Both the position numbers and the translations under genes were made by a program. Positions 17,795 to 27,177 of a DNA stretch of 40,455 nucleotides are shown piece after piece (position 1 is the first letter of the stretch; each line of letters opens with the position of its first letter). The stretch is from Cyanobacteria bacterium SZAS-4 (lineage in GTDB: Bacteria; Cyanobacteriota; Vampirovibrionia; Obscuribacterales; Obscuribacteraceae), in the NCBI GenBank assembly GCA_018266255.1, contig JAFEAT010000003.1, positions 391,378 to 431,832 of the forward strand, given 5' to 3'. The notes below the pieces were generated by a model. It saw nothing but the letters and a program-made list of their open reading frames with translations, ran no database searches and was not told where the DNA came from.

Positions 17795-18727
17795 TCAGTG
17801 GCTAGCTTCTAACTTGTGTTCTTTCAGCCACTTTTTGCCTGCGTCAGAAAGCAGGTCTCGATGCATTCGCCAGGGGTCGTTGAAAAATTGAACTGCTATC
17901 TTTCTATCCAGAATGTGAGTCAACACCAGGTCGATTGCCTGCTCTTCGGTTGTGGTTCCTGGATTTTCACCGACGATGACTCTGTCTCCTTCTTGAGATT
18001 GATGTAGAAGTTTGGCAAAGTATTGATAGGCGATCAATTGTTGTCGGGGCATGTGTGCCGTGGCGATGAAGACGTACATGTTGTCCCACTCTTCCGGTGT
18101 CAGTTCCTGGCGCCATTTTGCCATGGCTTTATCCATTGAACTCATTTGAGATGCCACCGCTATGTATGCGTTTTCGAGGTCAGGAACACTGGTTGAGCGC
18201 ACGTAGGATTGCAGCTCGGCTGCCGAGACGCGTCTTTCCTTAATGGATTTGTCCAAAAAACCAAGTGTTCTTTCAATCAACGCCGTCTGCCGTGCCTCAT
18301 CGCTTCGAAGTAGTCCTTCGTTTGTCGGCACCTCTGGAGATGCCTTTTCGATTCCAGACTTGTATTCTTTCAGCTTCGCAATCGTGTCGTCGCTTATATT
18401 CTCGTCGGTGTGATTGACTAAAAGAACAAAGGTTCCAAGTGTTATGTGCGAAATTTCTTTCAGTCCAGTGTAGTGCTGTTTGATGAACGGAATTTTTTCG
18501 CGTTTATTGCCATTGATAAGCGTCAGTGAGCTGTCCATGCAAAGCACCAGTGGTCCGAGCTTTTTGTGCAGCTCTTGTTTGGCTGCTGTGTAATTTTTGA
18601 GCAGTTGTTGATTGACTTCGTTGAAAGCAAGGGGCTTGTCGCTGGTCGACTCTGACGATGTATCGGCATGTGCCGGAAGAAGCCCCAATGCACAAAATAT
18701 TGACATCGCTAAATAGGTTGATTTCAT
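17795..18727 (-). CDS. Secreted hypothetical protein
   Basis: A 310-residue protein starting at the ATG at 18727. This start gives a typical signal peptide (MKSTYLAMSIFCALGLLPAHA, cleavage before Asp), while the longer frame upstream adds 33 unlikely residues. The mature part is mostly helical and charged, with conserved-looking WRQELTPEEWDNMYVFI and FFNDPWRMHRDLL segments. No known domain is recognised. It should act in the periplasm or outside the cell. It is divergent from the hybrid kinase gene. Confidence 0.75.
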   Translation of the reverse strand: MKSTYLAMSIFCALGLLPAHADTSSESTSDKPLAFNEVNQQLLKNYTAAKQELHKKLGPLVLCMDSSLTLINGNKREKIPFIKQHYTGLKEISHITLGTFVLLVNHTDENISDDTIAKLKEYKSGIEKASPEVPTNEGLLRSDEARQTALIERTLGFLDKSIKERRVSAAELQSYVRSTSVPDLENAYIAVASQMSSMDKAMAKWRQELTPEEWDNMYVFIATAHMPRQQLIAYQYFAKLLHQSQEGDRVIVGENPGTTTEEQAIDLVLTHILDRKIAVQFFNDPWRMHRDLLSDAGKKWLKEHKLEASH

Positions 18728-19067
18728 AGTCCTGCACGATCCCCCTTTAGTGTGATCAGAGTATCTCATGTTTAGTCGAATGATGAGTAATGACTGCGTT
18801 TTTACAGCGATACGCTTAGTTTTCATCGGTCGACTTCTTTCTCATGCCTGTGAACTACTTCAGTCGACAATAAGTGTCAATCAAAGGGTGCATTGCAATC
18901 TGCAAAAGCCCGCTCTAAGATGGGTTTACTTACTTCCAATAAAACGTAGCGCAAGTGTTCGAGCATATGCTTCACGCTCGTGTACTACTTTTAAATGCAT
19001 GCTGTCGAACGGTTTCCGAAATTTTTGAACGGTTTTTCGATCTGACCTCTTTAATGGACCGCATCTC
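18728..19067. promoter_or_regulatory. Divergent promoter region with 20-bp spaced direct repeats
   Basis: The direct repeat GAACGGTTT occurs at 19007-19015 and 19027-19035, exactly 20 bp apart on the same DNA face, 33-60 bp ahead of the hybrid kinase start. A perfect palindrome, AGCATATGCT, is at 18962-18971, inside a CGAGC/GCTCG dyad. The spacing is like that of tandem response-regulator sites. No ORF in this region looks real. Confidence 0.45.
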
Positions 19068-22000
19068 GTGAAGTTGACAACTAAAATTATCCTCTCGTTC
19101 GTCACGACAATAGCTATCATCGTTGCGATCGGATGCATCGACAGACGCAATACTGACACAGTTGCTGAAGCGCAGAGCTGGGTTGAGCATACGCACAACG
19201 TCATCGAAATGTTGGACTCGCTCGAGATTCAGATTACGAACATGACTAGTCGAGTGCGCGGTTTCGTCATTACTTCTGATGATCGTTTCATCGGTCAGTC
19301 GTTTGTTGCAGTCGATCCACTGAGGGAGCAAATTGCCGAGATTCGGAAGCTCACTTCTGACAATGCCAAACAGCAATCTAGATTGTCTAAATTAGAGAGT
19401 CTGCTCATCGCCCAGGTTGAATATCTCAACCAGGTTATAGCGACCAGGCGATCTCAGGGTTTCGATCAAGCTAGAAAATTGATCACCGGAAACGGCTTGA
19501 CAAACATCGTTCCAATCCATGAAATCATCACCGAGCTGGGCGATGATGAAAAGCAATTACTGAGAGTGCGCACAGCGCGTTTGTTAAGTGATAGTGCAGA
19601 TTCATCCAATTGGGCGTTATGGGCATCGGTGATCGGCATCGTCTTTAGCGCTGCACTTGGAATTTTGATGGCAATCGATATCAACCGCTCGATCAGAATT
19701 TTGTTAGCCGGAATGTCGAGCATTGGTGGCGAAGATGGTTCTATTCCAAAACGAATCGATATTCGCAGCACAGACGAATTTCGCAGCCTAGCTGATGGAT
19801 TCAATTTGATGTCGGGGCGGCTGCAAGAATTAAGTCGGAAAGAACGTGAGCAAGATTGGTTGAAAACTAGCTTGAATGAATTTGCCCATAAGTTGCAGGG
19901 GCAAAGGAACTTGAGCGCCGCCGGTCAAATAATTCTTTCCCACCTTGCTGAAATTGTGGGTTCAAAAGTTTCAGCGATTTACGGCATTCGACCTTCGACA
20001 GCAGGTGCTGAGTTGTATGTGTTGAGTAGTTATGGCTGCAACGACCAGATGCAAAAAATATTGAAACTTGGTGAGGGTTTGGTTGGACAAGCGGCTAAAG
20101 ACCAAAAGCCGATTATTCTTAATGATGTTGCCACAGACGCACTTTTAGTTCGTACTGCTTTGACCGAAACGACCGCGGCTGCAACTGTAGTTATGCCGAT
20201 CTTGTATGAAGCAGAAACTAAAGCCGTTCTTGAGGTTGCATCGTTGCGCAAATTCACCGACATAGAGCTTGAATTCTTGAATCGATTGTCTACCTGGTTG
20301 GGAATTCTTTTTCATTCAATTGAGAAGTCTCACCAGACTGAACTGCTTCTTGGCGATACTCAGGTCATGAACGAAGAACTTGTGTCGCAGCAAGAAGAAT
20401 TGCGCCAGCTGAATGAAGAATTGGAACAGAAGGCTGAGGAGTTGGATATTCAAAATCAATCTGTCGCTGCTGCCAATTACGAGCTCGAAGTGGCACAACG
20501 GTCGGTGGAACGTACTGTGGAGCAACTGGCAGCAGCATCGAAATATAAATCAGATTTTCTAGCTAACATGTCGCACGACCTGCGCACACCTCTCAACAGT
20601 TTGCTCATTCTGTCTGGATTGCTCGCAGACAATCAAGATGGAAATTTGCATGAGGACCAGGTTGAGTTTGCGAAGAGTATCAGTTCGTCTGGTAAAACCT
20701 TGCTCAGTCTGGTCGACAACATTCTTGATCTATCGAAAATCGAATCTGGTGTCGTCAAATGGGACCTGGAAGAGTTTCCTGTTTCAGATATTGTTCGCTA
20801 TGTCGATATCACTTTTCGCCACATGGCAGAACAGAAGAACATCGCGTTTACAACCAACGTGGCAAGTGATGCGCCTATGACGATTGTTACTGACGAGAGA
20901 AGGTTGCAGCAGTTGCTAACAAATCTTCTTTCAAATGCCTTCAAGTTTACCGAGAAAGGCTCCGTTAATATGTCGATATCGTGTGCTGATGTGATCAACG
21001 AAAATGGTAGTTCTCAGTTGGCTTTAAAGTTTAGTATTTCTGACTCTGGCATCGGTATTCCTGAAGATAAGCAAGCAATAGTGTTTGACGCCTTTCAGCA
21101 AGCTGATGGAAGTACTAAACGTAAATATGGTGGCACGGGTTTAGGGCTGGCTATCTGCAAACAAATCGCTCTCGGACTGGGTGGCGATCTGGTGCTGGAA
21201 AGCAAGCTTGGCAGTGGCTCGACGTTCACGTTTATTCTTCCGATTGAAGGTCGAATTGCCCGCAAAAAGGTTCTTGTCGTCGAAGACAACTCTGCTCAAC
21301 GTGATGGACTGGTTAAGATGCTCGAAAGCTCTGAGGTTGAGGTATTTGGCGCGAAAGATGTCGATGATGCTTTGAGCAATCTCAATCATCATAGAATCGA
21401 TTGCATGGTGCTAGATCTAGGTTTGGGTGGTCAGTCTGGCTACGACCTCATTGGTGAATTGCAGCAGAATGTCTATTTGAGAGAGTTGCCCGTGATTGTT
21501 TATACCGCACGTGAAATTTCCAGAGAAGAAGAAACAATACTGCGAAAGTCATCGCATGCAATTATCATGAAAAGTGCAAATTCTGTTGAGCGACTTCAAA
21601 ACGAACTTTCAGTACTTTTGAAAAGGCTCGAGGAAATGAAAGACGAAAACGACAGCAGGAAATCGGCTTCCACCGATAAGTTCGGAGAACACAATCAAGT
21701 GCTTGCTGGTCGCAATATTTTGATCGTCGACGATGATGCGAGAAATATCTTTGCACTCACACACCTGCTGGAGCGGCACGACGTCAATGTTTCGTTCGCT
21801 GAAAGCGGGAAGGAAGCGATTGAGGTGCTCGATAGCAAAAAGGAAATCGAACTGGTGCTCATGGACATCATGATGCCTGATATGGACGGTTGTGAAACAA
21901 TCTCCATTCTTCGAAAAAAGGAGGCGTTCAAACATTTGCCAATTCTCGCTGTTACAGCCAAAGCGATGAAGGGTGACAGACAAAAATGTTTGGACGCAGG

Positions 22001-22082
22001 AGCTTCGGACTATATTACAAAACCAATCGACACAGACAAGCTTCTGTCGTTGTTGCGCATCTGGCTCAGTCATAAGCAATGA
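19068..22082 (+). CDS. Hybrid histidine kinase: CHASE3-HAMP-GAF-HisKA-HATPase-REC-REC
   Basis: A 1004-residue inner-membrane sensor. TM1 is at about 6-23, an extracytoplasmic CHASE3 helical bundle at 25-180, TM2 at 183-205, HAMP at 205-258, GAF at 275-420 and a coiled coil at 425-490. HisKA has H503 in SHDLRTP; HATPase_c spans 605-725 with all nucleotide boxes intact. Two C-terminal receivers carry acceptors D783 (VLDLGL) and D933 (LMDIMMP). It probably passes phosphate from H503 to one or both receivers; no Hpt or output domain is attached. The start is a GTG with a poor ribosome site. Its stop overlaps the CheR start by 4 nt (ATGA), so the two are co-translated. Confidence 0.93.
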   Translation: MKLTTKIILSFVTTIAIIVAIGCIDRRNTDTVAEAQSWVEHTHNVIEMLDSLEIQITNMTSRVRGFVITSDDRFIGQSFVAVDPLREQIAEIRKLTSDNAKQQSRLSKLESLLIAQVEYLNQVIATRRSQGFDQARKLITGNGLTNIVPIHEIITELGDDEKQLLRVRTARLLSDSADSSNWALWASVIGIVFSAALGILMAIDINRSIRILLAGMSSIGGEDGSIPKRIDIRSTDEFRSLADGFNLMSGRLQELSRKEREQDWLKTSLNEFAHKLQGQRNLSAAGQIILSHLAEIVGSKVSAIYGIRPSTAGAELYVLSSYGCNDQMQKILKLGEGLVGQAAKDQKPIILNDVATDALLVRTALTETTAAATVVMPILYEAETKAVLEVASLRKFTDIELEFLNRLSTWLGILFHSIEKSHQTELLLGDTQVMNEELVSQQEELRQLNEELEQKAEELDIQNQSVAAANYELEVAQRSVERTVEQLAAASKYKSDFLANMSHDLRTPLNSLLILSGLLADNQDGNLHEDQVEFAKSISSSGKTLLSLVDNILDLSKIESGVVKWDLEEFPVSDIVRYVDITFRHMAEQKNIAFTTNVASDAPMTIVTDERRLQQLLTNLLSNAFKFTEKGSVNMSISCADVINENGSSQLALKFSISDSGIGIPEDKQAIVFDAFQQADGSTKRKYGGTGLGLAICKQIALGLGGDLVLESKLGSGSTFTFILPIEGRIARKKVLVVEDNSAQRDGLVKMLESSEVEVFGAKDVDDALSNLNHHRIDCMVLDLGLGGQSGYDLIGELQQNVYLRELPVIVYTAREISREEETILRKSSHAIIMKSANSVERLQNELSVLLKRLEEMKDENDSRKSASTDKFGEHNQVLAGRNILIVDDDARNIFALTHLLERHDVNVSFAESGKEAIEVLDSKKEIELVLMDIMMPDMDGCETISILRKKEAFKHLPILAVTAKAMKGDRQKCLDAGASDYITKPIDTDKLLSLLRIWLSHKQ

Positions 22083-22924
22083 CAGGATCTAGTTACGAGC
22101 ATGCCGACTCGAATTTCGATTTGCCGATCGTACAATCGATTACCGCAACCTTGCTGGACAAGTCTGGATTTGATTTAAGCGTCTATTCAGACACTTTTAT
22201 TCGACGGCGTTTGTTCGCGCTAATCAATATGGAAGGATTGGATGGTCTCGATGATTTACACAGGCGAATCTCGACAGATTCCAAGTTGTTGAAACGTTTG
22301 CTTCAGTCGCTGCCGATATACACGACCGAGTTGTTTAGAGATCCACCATTTTTCAAAAACTTTCGTCAGGAGGTGGTGCCAATACTGAAGACTTATCCAT
22401 ATTTGCGAATTTGGCACGCAGGGTGTTCAACCGGCGAGGAAGCTTATTCGATGGCGATTCTTCTGAAAGAAGAGGGTCTTTACGACCGAAGCAAAATTTA
22501 CGCCACTGATTTACACGCGCCGTTGCTCGAAAAGGCCAGGGCAGGAATATATCCAATTCGCTGGCTGCAAGGGAATGCAGACAACTACATCAAAGCTGGT
22601 GGTGCGGAAAATTTTTCAATGTATTACACGTTGACTGCCAAACATGTTGTTCTCGATCCATCGTTGAAACGAAACATTGTTTTTGCACAACACAATCTCA
22701 CAACAGACGGCGTGTTCAACGAATTCAACGTGATTCTGTGTCGCAATGTGCTGATCTATTTCAACTGGACTTTTCAAAGACGTGTGCATTCCTTGCTGCA
22801 CGAAAGCCTTATATTGCTCGGTCTATTGGGATTAGGCAACAATGAGTCGATACGAGGCAGCGGTATGGAGGTCTGCTACAAGCAAACTGAGTCCAAGGTC
22901 AAGCTGTATCAGAAGGTTAATTGA
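22079..22924 (+). CDS. cheR: CheR-type SAM-dependent methyltransferase
   Basis: A 281-residue protein with the CheR N-terminal helical domain (about 15-75) and SAM-binding domain. Seen are TTELFRDPPFF at about 82-92, the SAM motif HAGCSTGEEAYSMA at about 111-124, and the late motif CRNVLIYF at about 221-228. CheR enzymes methylate glutamates on chemoreceptors. No chemoreceptor, CheB or CheW is in the window, and the gene is fused by ATGA overlap to a hybrid kinase, so it likely adapts that kinase or another coiled-coil sensor rather than a chemotaxis array. Convergent with the receiver-kinase gene 19 bp away. Confidence 0.9.
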   Translation: MTGSSYEHADSNFDLPIVQSITATLLDKSGFDLSVYSDTFIRRRLFALINMEGLDGLDDLHRRISTDSKLLKRLLQSLPIYTTELFRDPPFFKNFRQEVVPILKTYPYLRIWHAGCSTGEEAYSMAILLKEEGLYDRSKIYATDLHAPLLEKARAGIYPIRWLQGNADNYIKAGGAENFSMYYTLTAKHVVLDPSLKRNIVFAQHNLTTDGVFNEFNVILCRNVLIYFNWTFQRRVHSLLHESLILLGLLGLGNNESIRGSGMEVCYKQTESKVKLYQKVN

Positions 22925-22943
22925 GGGAACTGAAGACCGGCCA

Positions 22944-24017
22944 CTAATTCAAGCAGGGAAGTTCTACGACGATGCAAGTGCCTGTGGCGCGGGACGGCTC
23001 GCAGTGAATTTTTCCTGAGTGTGCCTCGATGATTTGTCGGCAGACGTACAAGCCCAATCCTGTCGCTAGTGGGTGTTTTTTGCCACCAGTGGTTTGATAG
23101 AAGCGTTGGAAAAGATACGAGTGATCAGTTTCTGAAATTCCTGAGCCGTTGTCGCTCACTTTCACTATGGCGAATCCGTCATCTGACTCGATGTTGATGT
23201 CTACGTGACCACCATCTGGTGTGAATTTGATGGAGTTGCCGATCAGGTTCAAGAACACACGCTGCATGGCTGTTGGATCGCCGTTGATTTTAGTCTTGCT
23301 GCATTTGAAGTCTGTGTTCAGGTCAAGACCTTTCAATTTTGCCAGGGGCGTCAATTCTTGCACCGAATTATCCAGGACGTCATTTAGATCCAAGACCTCA
23401 TACTTGAACAACGGTGATGCGACGTCATACCGGTAGATCTCGAGGAGATTCATCAAAAGGTGTAACACGGATTCGTTGCTTCTCTTAAGAAGTTTCGTCA
23501 TCTCCTGAAGTTTTGGTTCTAGTTCTCCAAATTTCTTTTGCAGGATGAGCTCGTACATACGGTCGCTGCCAAGCAATGGGTTTTTGATGTCGTGCACTAG
23601 TGCCGCCATAAATTCGTCTCGTTGTTGCAATAGTCGACCCCGTTCGACCGCATAACGCATTGTGCGCGCAAGCATGCGCCCGTCGAGGTCTCCTTTTAGC
23701 AAATAATCCTGTGCTCCTTCTTGCACCGCTTGAACTGCGATATCTTCGTCTTGATTACCAGAGAGCACTATGACTGGTAGTAGTGGTGCGGTTTTCCTTA
23801 CTCGCCTTAGCGATTCAAGTTCCTCGCTGTCTGGCAGTGAAAGGTCCAGAAGGACTACATCGTAGTCGTTCAACTGTAAAAGCTCTAAACCGCCAGCGAG
23901 CGTGCCCGTGTGCTTGATGTCGAATTTACGAGGCGCTTTGATGCGCAGTGCGGCCTCGACTGCGGTGGCGAAACTGGGCGAGTCTTCGATGAGCAGAACC
24001 GACAGAGAAGGAGACAT
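22944..24017 (-). CDS. Receiver-histidine kinase (REC-HisKA-HATPase)
   Basis: A 357-residue soluble protein. The N-terminal receiver (about 5-125) has the acidic pocket E11/D12, acceptor D58 (VVLLDLSLPD) and K108 (LLKGD). HisKA follows with H142 in VHDIKNP, then HATPase_c with NLIGNSIKF, SDNGSGI and GLGLYVC. This order (receiver first) means phosphorylation of D58 likely controls the kinase, or the kinase reads upstream phosphorelay traffic. It is the last gene of the kaiB-kaiC-kinase cluster, 114 bp after the PAS kinase, so it may or may not share the transcript. No cognate output regulator is present. Confidence 0.92.
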   Translation of the reverse strand: MSPSLSVLLIEDSPSFATAVEAALRIKAPRKFDIKHTGTLAGGLELLQLNDYDVVLLDLSLPDSEELESLRRVRKTAPLLPVIVLSGNQDEDIAVQAVQEGAQDYLLKGDLDGRMLARTMRYAVERGRLLQQRDEFMAALVHDIKNPLLGSDRMYELILQKKFGELEPKLQEMTKLLKRSNESVLHLLMNLLEIYRYDVASPLFKYEVLDLNDVLDNSVQELTPLAKLKGLDLNTDFKCSKTKINGDPTAMQRVFLNLIGNSIKFTPDGGHVDINIESDDGFAIVKVSDNGSGISETDHSYLFQRFYQTTGGKKHPLATGLGLYVCRQIIEAHSGKIHCEPSRATGTCIVVELPCLN

Positions 24018-24131
24018 TTATAAGAGGATTCCAATTTTGGATGCGATGCCATCATAGAGGGTGTTTGTGCACGCAGCATCCCCCAAAGGTGTGGTTGATG
24101 CCGGTACACAGCAGATGAGGTGTCGACTTTT

Positions 24132-25640
24132 CTACTGCGCGGTTTGCGCTTTTGTTGTTGGTAAAGTCACGGGAATGGCAAACCAAAATGTGGAGCCTTG
24201 ACCTTGCTCGCTGCAAAACCCTATGGTGCCTTTCATGGCTTGGACAAGTTGCTTACAGATAGACAGACCTAAGCCGGTGCCTCCATAACTTCCATAAATC
24301 GTTCGATTGCCCTGTACGAATGGTTTGAAAATGTTTTCGCATTCGGCTGGACTCATACCGATTCCGCTGTCTTTGACTGAAATTTTGAGGACTGGTTGAT
24401 CTGCCGAATCCTCCAGTGTGGCACAAATTTCGACGGTTCCATTTTTGGTGAATTTGATTGCATTGTGCACGAAATTTAGAATCACTTGCCGAATTTTGAC
24501 TGCATCTGTTCGCACCATGTCTGGTACCAGCGAATCGATTTTGCAATGTACGCCAACCGAATTTGCTTCGGCAATGCTGATCACTGATTCTGTAATCGAG
24601 TCGAGTAATTCTCGTAAATTGAAATCTGACTGAACCAAGGTCACTGAGCCAGATTCTAATTTCGAGAAGTCTAGAATTGATTCGACGAGTTTGAGTAGAT
24701 TTTTGCTTGAATTAAAGACCGAGGTGCCGAGTTCGTGAAACTCATCGACGTTCTCAGCCATCGGCAACATTTCTGCGGCTGCCACCACTCCGCCTAAAGG
24801 TGTACGGACTTCGTGACTGAAATTTGCGATAAATTGCGAACGCACTTTAGCAGCGTTGTCGGCTGCTTCGTACATATTGCGAAGCTCTTTGTTTAACGCC
24901 TCGAGTTCTGTCGTACGTTCTCGCACTTTTGTCTCGAGTAATTCTTCAGTCAATTTGCGCTGAGTTACATCTCGCAGGCTAGCTAAACATGCTTTTTGAC
25001 CGCTCCATTCAATATCTACTACTCGCATTTCTGCGACTATGCGGTTGCCGGCGCTGCTGACGATATCTAATTCTGTTGTTTCGCCAGCGATTAAAGGTAT
25101 CCCGAAGACGCCGCCCGCGGAAAGCCCTGTCGGTCCGAAAAGATGCTGAGCTGCGGCGTTCCAAAACAACAGGCCACCGTATTCATCGACAACTAAAATA
25201 CTGTCGGCATTCTTTTCGATGACTTTGCGTAAATCATTCTCTGTACTCTGCAAAGTAGCCCTGAGCTGGTATTTCTCAATCGTATTCAGAATTAGCTGCG
25301 TAAGCACGTCTGGCTGTACGGGCACTTTAACGAGGAAATCTGAATTGCCGACATTGTCGTCATCAATGTTGCCGGGCTGCAACATACCTACAATTGAGTG
25401 AAATCCATCATGTCCGTCTCCATCAAGGTGTGATGGGAAGCGACTGCTATCGAGGGTATCTCTTTTGGCTAGCACCACATCAAAATCGCGCACCGACATT
25501 TTTTTCAAGGCTTGGTTCACGTCCGGTTCGACCACGACTTCCACGCTGCGGTGTGTGCGCTGTTCTAAACTGTGCTGCACTTCGGAAGCGTAGTCGCTGT
25601 TTTGATCGATGACTAGAATTGTCAGATTGCTGTTAGTCAT
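24132..25640 (-). CDS. Pseudo-receiver-PAS-histidine kinase, coupled to kaiC
   Basis: A 502-residue soluble kinase. Residues about 5-125 have a receiver-like layout (ILVID at 8-12, DVVLAKRD at 54-61, FLVKVP at 102-107). The acceptor Asp position is occupied by K59, so it is a pseudo-receiver. A PAS domain (about 135-230), a coiled coil, HisKA with H276 in SHEVRTP and an intact HATPase_c (HNAIKF, DSGIGMS, GGTGLGLS) follow. The start overlaps the kaiC stop as ATGA, so it is made with KaiC and is the best candidate for the clock's output or resetting kinase. In cyanobacteria the CikA pseudo-receiver binds KaiB; a similar role here is inference. No KaiB-like SasA sensor domain is present. Confidence 0.9.
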   Translation of the reverse strand: MTNSNLTILVIDQNSDYASEVQHSLEQRTHRSVEVVVEPDVNQALKKMSVRDFDVVLAKRDTLDSSRFPSHLDGDGHDGFHSIVGMLQPGNIDDDNVGNSDFLVKVPVQPDVLTQLILNTIEKYQLRATLQSTENDLRKVIEKNADSILVVDEYGGLLFWNAAAQHLFGPTGLSAGGVFGIPLIAGETTELDIVSSAGNRIVAEMRVVDIEWSGQKACLASLRDVTQRKLTEELLETKVRERTTELEALNKELRNMYEAADNAAKVRSQFIANFSHEVRTPLGGVVAAAEMLPMAENVDEFHELGTSVFNSSKNLLKLVESILDFSKLESGSVTLVQSDFNLRELLDSITESVISIAEANSVGVHCKIDSLVPDMVRTDAVKIRQVILNFVHNAIKFTKNGTVEICATLEDSADQPVLKISVKDSGIGMSPAECENIFKPFVQGNRTIYGSYGGTGLGLSICKQLVQAMKGTIGFCSEQGQGSTFWFAIPVTLPTTKAQTAQ

Positions 25641-27175
25641 GAGGATTCCAATTTCCGCCGGGAATTGCCGTCGTCAAAGATTGTTTCAAGCCGGTTTAAT
25701 TCTTGCTCTCTAATGTGTGTTGGCGAACCAGATAGAATGCCGGTGACATTGGCGAACGGTTTTCCAATTACCATGCCGTTGTTGTCGATAATGAATTCTC
25801 GGATGTTTTTGTCATGTGCTGAACCTCGCATTTTTAGAACGGTCAAGCCACGTTTCATTTCGCCAAACATTTCAACATAACGAAGCAGAATGATTGAGTC
25901 TGTGATGGTGCTGATATGAGCCTCAGTTACTGACTGTCCGCCCAGAAGCGATGGTGTCGTCGAAGTGAAGAGGCCGGCTATTTCTCTGCGTTTCAGCGTT
26001 TCGGTCAGGCTGAGAACGAATTCTCGGAAGTTTTTGACGACTGAGATTCTTTCTAGGGCTGACAAGCTATCGATTGCTACTCTCGTCGGTTTAAATTCAT
26101 CGATAGCTTCTTGCATACGTATCAGGTGATCTTCCAGTGCCGCTATTTCGGGATACTGGCAAATGATTTTCAACTTGCCAGCTTTTTCACGCGCGGCAAA
26201 ATCCATGCCCCAGTTAGAAGCATTGCGGATCAGTTGGTCGCGGCTCTCTTCGAAGCCAAACATAATGCTTCTGCCCTCCTCTGCACCGTCATTAATGAAG
26301 TGTGAGGTGGTTAAGGATTTTCCTGTTCCGGTTGCACCGGAGATTAGGATGATCGAATCCTGAAAGAAGCCGCCACCGCACATGGTGTCGAGCGTTTTGA
26401 TACCAGAACTGATTCGCTTGGTCGATGACTTTTGCGTTAGCTCCATTGAGGAGAGTGGCAGAAGCGCCAGCCCCTCGTTTCCCACAACGGTAAATGGGCA
26501 CTCACCTTTCTGATGGTTCGTCCCTCTGAATTTTAGAATCTCAATAGTTCGTCGTCGTTTTTCTTCTTCGAGCACGTTGCGCAAAAGGATGACGTTGTCG
26601 GCCACGAATTCTTCAACACCGAATCTCGATATTTCGCCGAAATCATGGGTTCGTTCGGCTGTCACAACTGACGTCACACCCATGTCTTTCAATGATTCAG
26701 CCAGCGCAAATAGTTCGCGCCAGACGATTGCAGCTGAATCAAATTGTGAGAAAACTGCCCCGATCGAATCCATTGACAAACGAGTTGCGTTAGTTTCTTT
26801 GATCGCGTGTTTGATTCTTGCCAGCAAGCCGCCAAAATCGAATTCGCCAGAGACGACTGAGTGCTGGTCTTTCACTGGTGATGCGTCGACAAATGACCAG
26901 AGCTTTTTCTGTTCCCAGTCTCTGATATCCCAATTAAAACCAGACATATTTCGGCGCAGGTCTGCTGGTGACTCTTCGAATGTCACGAAAACTCCAGCTT
27001 GATTGAACTGAGTAATTCCTTTCGCGATAAATTGAGCAGCGAAAACGGTCTTTGCACTGCCTGCGGTGCCGGCCACCAGGGTGGCGCGACCTTTTGGCAA
27101 CCCACCGTAGGAGATTTGATCCAGACCCTCGATGCCAGTCTCTAACTTTTCAAAGATTGTTGTCGGTGCTGTCAT
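25637..27175 (-). CDS. kaiC: KaiC circadian-clock ATPase/kinase
   Basis: A 512-residue double RecA-type ATPase, near the 519 of Synechococcus KaiC. CI: Walker A GTAGSAKT at 36-43, catalytic E67/E68, Walker B D136. CII: Walker A GATGTGKS at 280-287, E309/E310, D369. The phosphorylation segment SVTEAHISTITDS keeps T417, S422 and T423, equivalent to T426, S431 and T432. The segment after it (GEMKRGLTVLKMRGS, then SGSPT) is also kaiC-like, and a C-terminal tail follows (about 487-512) where KaiA binds in the classic system. KaiC forms a hexamer with slow ATPase and an autokinase/phosphatase cycle. It begins 2 nt after kaiB and overlaps the next kinase by 4 nt. Confidence 0.96.
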   Translation of the reverse strand: MTAPTTIFEKLETGIEGLDQISYGGLPKGRATLVAGTAGSAKTVFAAQFIAKGITQFNQAGVFVTFEESPADLRRNMSGFNWDIRDWEQKKLWSFVDASPVKDQHSVVSGEFDFGGLLARIKHAIKETNATRLSMDSIGAVFSQFDSAAIVWRELFALAESLKDMGVTSVVTAERTHDFGEISRFGVEEFVADNVILLRNVLEEEKRRRTIEILKFRGTNHQKGECPFTVVGNEGLALLPLSSMELTQKSSTKRISSGIKTLDTMCGGGFFQDSIILISGATGTGKSLTTSHFINDGAEEGRSIMFGFEESRDQLIRNASNWGMDFAAREKAGKLKIICQYPEIAALEDHLIRMQEAIDEFKPTRVAIDSLSALERISVVKNFREFVLSLTETLKRREIAGLFTSTTPSLLGGQSVTEAHISTITDSIILLRYVEMFGEMKRGLTVLKMRGSAHDKNIREFIIDNNGMVIGKPFANVTGILSGSPTHIREQELNRLETIFDDGNSRRKLESS

Positions 27176-27177
27176 TG

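Noticed and set aside
24132..25640. SasA orthologue
   Set aside because: SasA has an N-terminal KaiB-like thioredoxin fold; here the N-terminal domain is receiver-like and a PAS domain follows.
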